Assembly: GCA_002298785.1 (NCBI GenBank)
Contig: DBMR01000046.1
Coordinates: 62,001-126,000 of the forward strand
Direction: 5' to 3'
DNA length: 64,000 nucleotides
From: Verrucomicrobia subdivision 3 bacterium UBA693
GTDB lineage: Bacteria; Verrucomicrobiota; Verrucomicrobiia; Limisphaerales; UBA8199
Below are positions 34,554 through 43,300 of the stretch, piece after piece (within the stretch, counting starts at the first letter, position 1; each line of letters starts with the position of its first letter). The translations under genes and the position numbers were made by a program. The notes under the pieces were generated by a model. That model did no database searches. It saw only the letters and a list, made by a program, of their open reading frames with translations, and was not told the origin of the DNA.

Positions 34554-36382
34554 ACGGACCTCCGATGGTAGTACCACCATTCCCAAAGCAGAACCAGCAA
34601 CCCGAGGGCCGCCAGCCAGCGCCAGAGTTCCTGGTTGGTCGATTTCGCGGTGCTGGCGAGCACGCCGGCACGTTTCGAATAGCGCAGTTCATCCCGCGGC
34701 GCGATCCGGCTTTCCTGGGAATCCAACAGGTTCACGCAAAAGGACACCTCGTTGGTCCCAAATGTCAGCCGGTAAAGCCCCTGCGCGGAGGTGTCCGCAA
34801 ACACCAACTCGGTATGGTTCGGAGCGGTTTCCAGAGTTTTGATCGATCCGTTGGGGTAGCGGATGCGGGCGTTAGTTACGGGGCCCGGGGTACGCGTGCG
34901 GAACGGATCACCCGCCTTCACCATGAGCCGGGATCTTTCGTTGGCCGGGTTGAGCCATTCGACAGCGTTGGCGATAAAGATGGGAAAGGACAGGCGCAGC
35001 GGCCAATTGCTTTCGAGCAGATCAAAGCCGATCCAGATAATCTTCTGCGCCCCGAACTCACCGGCAAACGCGAGGGAAGCCTGCGGAGCGTCGATAAGGG
35101 ATACCGCCCACGGCGGCGCGGGCACCGCCAGGCTTTCGCGCACTTGGACGTTGTCCAGCGCCACGTAGCGCAGGAGGGGATGCGCGGTGCGCCAATCGGC
35201 GATGACTGGCTGCTCCAACCGCCGCCAGCCCGATCCCCAATTGGTGTTGTACGAATGAATCGCCAACAGATTCGCCTTGGGCCAGGCGGAGGGCGGCGCG
35301 TCATCCACCACCACCACGTCGTAACCGGCCGCGGAATCATCCACCCGACCGGCGACGGTCAGTTCCAGGTTTGGCGCGGCGGCCAATGCCTTTTCCAGAA
35401 AACGGTTGCCTTTGGTCACCAGCAACGTCTTCAACGGGCGCGGCAGCAGGCTGATCATCGAAGCCTGGTTATCCACCGCCAGCGCATCGGGTGCGGTCAG
35501 GCGCACGGTCACCACGCCGTCCCTGGCCTGGTTTAGCTCGAACAGTAAAGGGGCGGTTTCACCGGCGCCGATCGTGACGGTCCGGGTCTCGACCAGGGCA
35601 TCATCGAGCCGCAGCTCGACCAAGGCCGGCTGGGCGTTACTGCCGTTATTCGCCACGGCGGCATAGACAGAACGCTGCCGGGGACGTTCCGGATTGGCGC
35701 GCAAATCCATGCCCACGATGCCGAGGTTGTCGCCGCTGCGCCCGATCCGGTGATACACCAGCGGCAGGGCTTTGTTTTCGAATTCTTCGAGACCAGGGGC
35801 CGCGCCGTCGCTAAACAAATGGATTTCCGCCGTCGGCAGATCGCGCACCAACCCTTCGCCCATCCGCAAGGCGGACGCCAGCCGGGTAGGGGTGTCGGAC
35901 GCAACGCACGCTTCCAAAGCCCGGCGCAGGGCGGCTTTGTCGCTGGTGGCGGATTGTTTTACCTGCGCCTCACCACCAGCAAGGATGACCACCATCTGAT
36001 CATTGCCGGACAAGCCATCGACCCACTTCAGCGCCTGCGCGCGCGCCTCGGCAAAGCGCGAGGGCGCCACATCCGTGCTCTGCATCGAGGCGGATCCGTC
36101 CAGGATGAGCACGCGCAAATCGGACAGTTTTTGCGAGGCAGCCAGGTAGGGGCGCGCCAGCGCCAGGACACCAAGCGTGAGCAGCAGGAGCTGCAGGACC
36201 AGCAACCAGTTCTTCCGCAGTCTCTGGAACGGGGCGCTGGCCTGGGTTTCCGCGAGGAATTTTTGCCAGAGCAGCGTGCTGGGCACGAGCCGCACGGTGC
36301 GTTTGCGTAGCAGCAGGTAAAACAGGATCACCACCGGGATGGTGGCGGCGAAGGCCAATGCCAGCGGGGCCAGAAGCTTCAT
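34550..36382 (-). CDS. BatA-like membrane protein with VWA domain
   Basis: A 610-residue protein with two N-terminal helices (about 5-25 and 58-80) and a C-terminal helix (about 588-603). The N-terminus matches the BatA/aerotolerance N-terminal domain (PLALAFAATIPVVILFYLL, RLVPSTLLWQKFL). The VWA domain (about 90-235) has a complete MIDAS start, DGSAS, and HLFSDGAAPGLEEF. The middle is beta-rich, and a later segment (GYDVVVVDDAPPSAWPKANLL) resembles the amidotransferase-like domain of the last operon gene. It follows DUF58 by seven bases and its stop overlaps the binding-protein start. In MoxR systems such proteins are membrane partners that bind metal-dependent clients. Confidence 0.85.
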   Translation of the reverse strand: MKLLAPLALAFAATIPVVILFYLLLRKRTVRLVPSTLLWQKFLAETQASAPFQRLRKNWLLVLQLLLLTLGVLALARPYLAASQKLSDLRVLILDGSASMQSTDVAPSRFAEARAQALKWVDGLSGNDQMVVILAGGEAQVKQSATSDKAALRRALEACVASDTPTRLASALRMGEGLVRDLPTAEIHLFSDGAAPGLEEFENKALPLVYHRIGRSGDNLGIVGMDLRANPERPRQRSVYAAVANNGSNAQPALVELRLDDALVETRTVTIGAGETAPLLFELNQARDGVVTVRLTAPDALAVDNQASMISLLPRPLKTLLVTKGNRFLEKALAAAPNLELTVAGRVDDSAAGYDVVVVDDAPPSAWPKANLLAIHSYNTNWGSGWRRLEQPVIADWRTAHPLLRYVALDNVQVRESLAVPAPPWAVSLIDAPQASLAFAGEFGAQKIIWIGFDLLESNWPLRLSFPIFIANAVEWLNPANERSRLMVKAGDPFRTRTPGPVTNARIRYPNGSIKTLETAPNHTELVFADTSAQGLYRLTFGTNEVSFCVNLLDSQESRIAPRDELRYSKRAGVLASTAKSTNQELWRWLAALGLLVLLWEWWYYHRRSV

Positions 36383-36389
36383 GCGCCTC

Positions 36390-37292
36390 TCACCCCCACA
36401 CCTCCGCGCGTCGCATTTCTTTGAGCAGGAAATCCTCGAGCGAAGCCGCCGAGGATACCGAGAAGAACTTTAACCCCCGCGCCGCGCAGTAGTCACGCAG
36501 GCCGCCGACAAAACGGTCCAGCCCCCGGCGGTAAGCTTTGAGCCGGTGCTTGCTAAAGGTCACTTCCTGGGTGGCGCCGGTCTCGGCATCCACCAGCCGC
36601 AACTCGCCAAAAAAGCCGGGGCTGAGTTCCTCCGGAGCGAGCACCTGGATGACGGTGGTCTGAAAACCGCGTGCCACCAGCGCCGCTAGCCCAGACTCGT
36701 AGCCGGCGGGATCCAGAAAGTCGCTCAGCACCACCGCCAAGCCCGTCCCGCGTGCTTCGAGGGCGGCACGGCGCAAAGCAGAGTTGAGATTGGCCGGTCC
36801 ACTCGGCTCGAGTGTGGCCAGGTGCTGAAAGTAAGCCGGGGCGCTTTTCCGGCCTCGCACCCGGCGCAGACGCGCCCGGGCTACGAGTTCTTCCGGGCGG
36901 GCAACCGCTTCCGGAAAGACCGTGACACTCACCCGGTCGAACCCGCACAATGCCACGTGTCCAATCGCGGCGGCCACCTGGCGCGCAAAATCCAACTTGG
37001 ACGGCTCTCCGAAGGACATCGACTCGCTGGCATCTAAAAAGATGCGGACCGGCAATTCCCGTTCCTCCTCGTACAGCTTTAGAAACAGCTTCTCGAGGCG
37101 CCCGTAGAGGTTCCAGTCGAGGTAACGGAAATCATCGCCCTGCACGTAATTCCGGTAATCGGCAAATTCCACCGATTGCCCGCGCGCGCGGCTCGAGCGT
37201 TCGCCCCGGGCGGAACTGCGGGAGCGGCGGGCTGACCGCAGCTCCAGACGCTCCAGGGACAGCAACAATTTAGGTGTCAGCAACGCGGCCAT
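36390..37292 (-). CDS. DUF58 domain-containing protein
   Basis: A 300-residue cytoplasmic protein without membrane segments. The DUF58 signature is clear: GQSVEFADYRNYVQGDDFRYLDWN near residues 39-62, then a VWA-like strand RIFLDASESMSFG with a D-x-S-x-S motif. DUF58 proteins are almost always encoded beside MoxR ATPases and are thought to be their adaptor or client. It follows the MoxR gene by 31 bases and precedes the BatA-like gene by seven. Confidence 0.92.
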   Translation of the reverse strand: MAALLTPKLLLSLERLELRSARRSRSSARGERSSRARGQSVEFADYRNYVQGDDFRYLDWNLYGRLEKLFLKLYEEERELPVRIFLDASESMSFGEPSKLDFARQVAAAIGHVALCGFDRVSVTVFPEAVARPEELVARARLRRVRGRKSAPAYFQHLATLEPSGPANLNSALRRAALEARGTGLAVVLSDFLDPAGYESGLAALVARGFQTTVIQVLAPEELSPGFFGELRLVDAETGATQEVTFSKHRLKAYRRGLDRFVGGLRDYCAARGLKFFSVSSAASLEDFLLKEMRRAEVWG

Positions 37293-37323
37293 GAAAAAGG
37301 CGGCAGCCGGATCGGGCGCGGGA

Positions 37324-38334
37324 TCACACCCCGAGCGCGGCGGCGCTCCGGGCGTCGGTCGGCACGTGTTTGAGCACTTCGCCGATCAGGTGGTCCGTCG
37401 TGATCCCTTCGGCGTCCGCTTCGAAATTCAGGATTAACCGATGGCGCAGCGCCGGCAGAGCGACCGCCTCGAGGTCTTCGAAGCTGATGTGGTAGCGGCC
37501 CTGCACCAGGGCGCGCACTTTGCCAGCGAGCAGCAACGCTTGCCCGCCCCGGGGGCTGCTGCCGAAGCGCAGGAAGCGGCTGACGGCGGGCGCAGCGGTT
37601 TCAGTGCCGGGATGCGTGGCCAGCACCAGGCGCACGGCATAATCCTGCACATGGGAAGCTACCGGCACCCCGCGCACGAGGCGGATCAGTTCGCCCAGCT
37701 CAAGGCCATCCATCACTTTGGCCGGGGCCTGGCTTTCACCGGAGGTGGTGCGTGTCAACACTTCCGTCAGTTCCCCGCGGCTCGGATAGCCCACCAGGAT
37801 CTTGAAAAAGAAGCGGTCCAGTTGCGCTTCCGGCAGCGGGTAAGTGCCTTCCTGATCGATGGGATTCTGGGTGGCCATCACAAAGAACGGCTCGCTCAGT
37901 TTGCGAATTTGTCCTCCTGCCGTGACCTGGTGCTCCTGCATGGCCTCCAACAGGGCGGATTGCGTTTTGGGCGTCGCGCGATTGATTTCATCGGCCAGCA
38001 CCAGATGGGCAAAAATCGGTCCGGGCTGGAACTGGAACTCGCGTTTTCCAGAGGTCGATTCCATGACCAGGTTCGTGCCCAGGATATCGGCGGGCATCAA
38101 ATCGGGTGTGAACTGAATGCGGTTGAAGGAGAGATGCAGCGCGTCGCTCAGGGTGCGCACCAGGAGGGTCTTGCCCAGACCCGGCACGCCTTCAAGCAGC
38201 ACGTGCCCGCCCGCAAACAGCGCAGTGAGGGTGTTTTCGACCACTTCCTCATGGCCCACGATGACCTTCCCGATCTCGCGGCGCAGAGCCTCATAATTGG
38301 CTTTGAATTTCTCGATTGTGGCTTGGGGTTCCAT
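37324..38334 (-). CDS. MoxR-family AAA+ ATPase
   Basis: A 336-residue cytoplasmic ATPase. Walker A is GVPGLGKT (49-56), Walker B LVLADE (111-116), followed by INRATPKTQSALLEAMQE, typical of MoxR. The sensor 1 motif is MATQNPIDQEGTYPLPEAQLDRF. A C-terminal lid region carries RHRLILNFEADAEG. MoxR proteins act as chaperone-like remodelling ATPases with VWA partners in assembling or metallating enzyme complexes. It sits 12 bases after the coiled-coil membrane protein gene and 31 before DUF58. Confidence 0.95.
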   Translation of the reverse strand: MEPQATIEKFKANYEALRREIGKVIVGHEEVVENTLTALFAGGHVLLEGVPGLGKTLLVRTLSDALHLSFNRIQFTPDLMPADILGTNLVMESTSGKREFQFQPGPIFAHLVLADEINRATPKTQSALLEAMQEHQVTAGGQIRKLSEPFFVMATQNPIDQEGTYPLPEAQLDRFFFKILVGYPSRGELTEVLTRTTSGESQAPAKVMDGLELGELIRLVRGVPVASHVQDYAVRLVLATHPGTETAAPAVSRFLRFGSSPRGGQALLLAGKVRALVQGRYHISFEDLEAVALPALRHRLILNFEADAEGITTDHLIGEVLKHVPTDARSAAALGV

Positions 38335-38346
38335 CGTTGGCCTTGG

Positions 38347-40275
38347 TTACTTTTTGAGGTCGTCAAAATACTGCCGGACAGAGTCCTGGTATGCCCGCGG
38401 CACCCGGTCCTGGGTGACCGCGCTCTCCGCCTCGGATTGGGCGGCGACGGCGGCTTCCTGCAAGGCGACGCGGCTCTGGCCTCTAATGCTCACGCCTTTC
38501 AACGTCACGCTCGGCATCGGTCCGCCCGGGGAAAAACTGCCTTTCACCCGGTCCGGCTTCATGCCCTCGACCGGGCCGCCTTCACCCCGATCCGAAAACC
38601 CTCGCGGCTTCATGTTCGGGCGCTCGCTGCCGGTGTTATCCCAGCCCCCGGTCATTTCGGCGGTGTCCGCCAATCCGTCCGCGGCCCAAGTGCCCACACC
38701 GCTGCCGGGACGCTTCGTGGGACGGGTGCCGTACTTTCCGGATTTCGCCGCACGCCAACCTTGACCGGAGCCGATGGCGGCGGCTGCTTCATTCAAATTG
38801 TCCAGCGCGGCCATCATCTGGGCGGCGTCGCCCATTTGCTGCATGAGCTTATCCAGCTTCCCCGCTGCGGCCTGCAAAGACTGTCCGGCGGCGCTGCACT
38901 GGCCGGATTTCATTTCTTGCAGCGCCTGCTTCAAATCCTGGGCCACATCCCCATATTTCGAGGCCGGATCCAGCGCCTCCTGAACTTCCTGCAGCATCTT
39001 GGCCATTTGCTCGAGATTCAGCCCCGAGCGTTCGAGTTCGCGGGCCATTTTGCGCAAGGTCGATTGCGCCGCCTCCACCTGTCCTTTGCTGAGCTGCTCC
39101 CCCAGGTTCTTGCCCAGCTTCTCCATCTGCGCCTGCATTTGTTGCAGAGTCTTGGCAGTATCCCGCAATTTCTCCAGGTCCGAGAGCGTCGCCTGCAGGT
39201 TCTTCAGGAAGAGCTCGGTTTGGTTGGCGGATAACGCCGCCATCGCCGCCTCGAGCTGCGGCAGGGCCAGGCCCATGTCCCGCGCCTCCTGCGCCAGCGA
39301 TCCCAGGGACCGGGCCATTTCCTGCCGCGCGTTCGCCCCAGCCGCATCCTGCCGGCTGCCGTTTCCCTGCGCGGCGGCCTGCAGCTTCTCCAACTGTGCC
39401 TGCAACTTCTCCATTTGCTCAGGAGACGCCGTGGCACCGACGGTTTTCTGAAGCGCTTCCATCCGCTGACGCAAGGCATCCGGGTTCAATTCGGGCTGAT
39501 TACCTTGCTGGGCGGCTTGCTGAAGATTCTGCACCATGGGATTCCGGGCCAGTTCGTCGGCCTGATTTTTCAGCCGGTCGCTGTGCTTAGCCAAATCCTG
39601 AAGCGCTTCGTCGCGGGTAAGCGTCTTTTTTTCCAGCTCGAGGCCCAGTTCCTGCACCCCGGCGAGCGCTTCGCGCGCTTGGGGCGCCAGCGGCTGCCGC
39701 TGCTCGAGACTGCGACGGGTGAGCTCGCTCAACTGCCGTCCGGTGGCCTGGATGTTCTGCTGATCGGCCGCCTGCTGCAATTGCCGGGCGTTCCGATGCT
39801 CCGGCACCCAGCCCAGCCCGAAAATCAGCAGCAACAAAACTAAGCCCCATCGGCCCGGAAGGGTCAGGAGCAACGGGGCCAGTTGTCTGGGATCGACCGT
39901 TTTGGCGGTGCCGGCGGCGTCTGCCAGCACCAACTCCCGCCAACCTGCGGGCTCTGGACGGGCGGCCAGTTCGAGCGCGGTCCCGAGACGCTCGCGTGTG
40001 CCCATTTTCGCATCCACCCAACGGGCCACAGTTTGCAGGCTGGGCGATCGCAGCCAGCCCCACAAAAAGCCCCCCAACCCTCCAGCCACAGGAGCGAGAG
40101 AAAACAACGCCACCAGGTTAAAGTCGAAGGGGAAAATCTTGTAAGCCACCGCCACCACCAGCGCGAGCATCGCGCCCCCCAGCAACCCGCGCCACAGCCA
40201 GCGCACCCCGGCCGCCACCCGGCATCGACGGGCGGTTTGCTCGAGCGTGGCTTGGATGATTTGCAGGTCGCTCAT
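38347..40275 (-). CDS. DUF4175-like membrane protein with long coiled coils
   Basis: A 642-residue protein, first gene of the MoxR operon. Two N-terminal helices (about 27-45 and 52-72) and a third near 140-158 anchor it. The rest to about residue 480 is Gln/Ala/Leu-rich coiled coil (LEKLQAQLEKLQAAAQG, KTLQQMQAQMEKLGKNLG). A Gly/Pro-rich tail follows. The layout resembles DUF4175 proteins found beside MoxR/BatA sets, though I rate this as similarity of layout rather than firm family membership. It could be a periplasmic spacer or scaffold for the VWA proteins. It begins 98 bases after the helicase stop and 12 bases before MoxR. Confidence 0.65.
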   Translation of the reverse strand: MSDLQIIQATLEQTARRCRVAAGVRWLWRGLLGGAMLALVVAVAYKIFPFDFNLVALFSLAPVAGGLGGFLWGWLRSPSLQTVARWVDAKMGTRERLGTALELAARPEPAGWRELVLADAAGTAKTVDPRQLAPLLLTLPGRWGLVLLLLIFGLGWVPEHRNARQLQQAADQQNIQATGRQLSELTRRSLEQRQPLAPQAREALAGVQELGLELEKKTLTRDEALQDLAKHSDRLKNQADELARNPMVQNLQQAAQQGNQPELNPDALRQRMEALQKTVGATASPEQMEKLQAQLEKLQAAAQGNGSRQDAAGANARQEMARSLGSLAQEARDMGLALPQLEAAMAALSANQTELFLKNLQATLSDLEKLRDTAKTLQQMQAQMEKLGKNLGEQLSKGQVEAAQSTLRKMARELERSGLNLEQMAKMLQEVQEALDPASKYGDVAQDLKQALQEMKSGQCSAAGQSLQAAAGKLDKLMQQMGDAAQMMAALDNLNEAAAAIGSGQGWRAAKSGKYGTRPTKRPGSGVGTWAADGLADTAEMTGGWDNTGSERPNMKPRGFSDRGEGGPVEGMKPDRVKGSFSPGGPMPSVTLKGVSIRGQSRVALQEAAVAAQSEAESAVTQDRVPRAYQDSVRQYFDDLKK

Positions 40276-40373
40276 GGCTCTTCAGGCAAAACGTGCCGCA
40301 GCTCCGCCCTTTTGACCAGTGCGAAAAGGCGCGGCCCCGCTGATACGACGTGAAATGATCGAATTACACCGCC

Positions 40374-43300
40374 CTACGCCGTCTTCTCCACGTAACCCTT
40401 CTTCACCTTCTCCGCGATCAAGCTCTCGGCTTCGCGCCTGGCCTTCGTTTCATCGGCGAACTTTTTCGTTTGCACCTGGCCGGCGGTGCCGAGGCGTCCG
40501 AACCGCACGGTGAAGGAATTCCCGGAGAGGGAAATCTCCCAGAACTTCTTCGAAGAGCCGCCAATGAACTCAAAGCAGCGCACCGGACCCGGCGTGGCCG
40601 TCGCGGCTGCTACCGGTGCCGGTTGAGTTGCCGGAAGCGGTTCTGGTGCAATGGGCCGAGCCGTGTCTTCCGGCGACGTGCCGGCGACGGTTGATTCTGG
40701 TTTCGAACCTGCGGACTCCTCCGAAACCGCGATCTCCTCGACTTCGGGATCCGTCTCGACCCCTTGTCCCTGCAGGAGCTTTTCGAGCCGCGCCACCACC
40801 TCGTCCGGATGATGATACCAGTCCTTGGTCAGCACCAGGGCGAACCGCCAGCCGAACGCCTTGAGGATGCCGGGCTGCAAGAGGTAGCGATCAAGCAGGT
40901 TCGGGTTCGCGTAATGGCCATCCGTGTCCACCAACACGCCCAGTTGATAGAGGTTGTCAGTAGCGCCCCGCACGGCGAGGTCACACCGGAACCTGGACTG
41001 ACCGACGTTCAGGTCCACGGCATAGCCACGCTGGCGCAACGCCGCCGCCAGGCCTTCCACCACGGCATCAACCTTGCTCAACGGCGCCAGCGCCTTGCGG
41101 CTCAGCGGATTCAAATTCTCCAGCACCCGCCGCGCCGTGGCGTCGTCTCCCCTGGACACCGCCTCGGCGTACTGGAGGAAATTCTTCAGGCTGTGTGCGC
41201 CATCGTTGTAATCGTTGGTGATATCGCTGTGGCGCATCGAACTGACGATGGCCATGTGATGTTTCGCGCGCGAGAAAATGACGTTCAGTCGCTTCTCGCC
41301 GCCGCGCTGATTGATCGGACCGAAGTTCATCAGGATGCGCCCGCTGGCGTCGTGCCCGTAGCAGACGCTCATGATGATGATGTCGCGCTCATCGCCCTGG
41401 ACGTTCTCCAGGTTTTTCACGAACAGGCCGCAAAAAACGTCGTTCTCCTCGCGCACATATTCACTTTCCAGGCGCGCGGAAAACTCCGCATCCGTATCCG
41501 CCAACCGGCTCAGCGCGCTTTCAATCTCGGCTTGTTGCGCTTCGGAGAAAGCAACCAGGCCGATACTCAATCCGGTGTTCCGTGCCAGAATGGTGCGCAC
41601 CATCCGGGCGATGTAAGCGGCCTCGTTGGGATTGCGCCGATCCTCGTAGACCCCGTTCTCCATGAAGTGGAAACTGAGGCTGCGCGCCAGCAACGCCTCG
41701 ACATTCGCACCGCCCTGTTCGTTGTCGGTGACAATCAGCTCGGGCCGGTCCGCGACGGCCCGCTGCCGATCTGGAATGGTGTAGAGATTGCCGCTATAGA
41801 AGGCGGCATTGGAAAAGCTGATCAGTGACTCGTAACGGCTGCGATAGTGCCACGCCAACAAGGTGGACGGCAGGTTCTGAGATGATTGGGTGAGGAAACT
41901 GTCCGAATCCAGATCCACCTCGATACGCTCGCCCTCTTCCTCGACAATGACGCTGTCGTCCTCGGTGCGCGCGCTCGCAAAAAACGTGGTCGGCGGCAGT
42001 TGCATCTCGTCCCCCACCACGATGGTTTGGTGGGAACGATAGATGGCCGGGATCGCCTCTTCCATGGGGATCTGGCTCGCCTCATCGAAGATGACCACGT
42101 CGAATAATTCGGGATCCAGCGGCAGGGTATCCGAGACGCTCAACGGGCTCATCAGCCAAATCGGTTTCAAATCCTGGATGACCTGGCCGGTGTCGCCGGC
42201 GGCGAGGTCGCGGATGGATTTGTAGCGCATCGTCTTGCCGAACTCGTGCTCGAGGTCGCGGCGGCCGGCCGCATAGGATTTCTTGAAGACTTTCTGCTCG
42301 GCACTGAGCTGCGCGGCGGGCAGCGACGAGACGTTGACGTGCTCGAGAAATTTCTGGCGCACCGCCTGGCGGAGACAGCGGGCGTTCAAGCCCAGCCATT
42401 CGCTGAACCGTTGCTGGAGCTGTTCCATCTTTCTCAACAGCGTGCGCCCTTCGAAGCGATTCACGGCGCGATCTTCACGATAGACCTGGTTGAGGCTTTT
42501 GTGGCCAACCGCACCCTCGAACTCGTCGAGTGGCACGGGCGCGCACCGCAGCGCGTGGGTGAAGGCATCCGGCAAATCCGCAAGCTCGCTCAGGATCGGC
42601 GACAATTCCGCCAGCACCCCGGCCTGCGTCCGCAACTGACCCAGCACCTCCGCCAGTTCCGGAAATTCGAGGTGCCCATATTCCGCGAGCGCTTCCGCCA
42701 GGGTCTGATCGAGCGCGCTGAAACGATCATGGATGCCGGCCAGGCTTTCCACCAACGCGCCCGCCTCCGTTGACTCGTCCAACCGCTTCAGGAGCGCCTT
42801 GACGGACGGGTGTCCCAACCGCTGATCGGTCTTCAATTCCTCGACTTGCGCGCGGAAAGCCTCCACATCCTCGACGCGCCACTCGCGGGCGGCTTGCTGT
42901 TGAATCGCCTGCCGCTCGGCCAGGGCCTGGTGTTGGGCCGCCAAATCACCCAGGATCCGGCTCCAGGCGGGAGCGACGGCGTGTTGGGAAAAGTCGTAGC
43001 GCTCGTGCAGCGTCTTTTTCAACCGCCAAAACGCCGGTTGCAGGAAACGGAAAATCGATCGCTCAAAGGCTTGCGCCTGCGCGAGCGCGCTCTCCGTATC
43101 GCCGGGCGACAAGGGCGTGCGCCAGGCGGACGTTTTCTCCTGCGCTTTTTGCAGCGCCCGGGCTTTCTGGTCGAGTTCCGCGGCTCGGGCGTTGAAGGCC
43201 TGATCGACCGGTCCGCGGGTCAACACGCCGAGCAGGTTCCTCTCCGCCAACGGCCGCACCCGGACGGCGAATTCGAGGATGGTTTCAATTTCCGTGAAAG

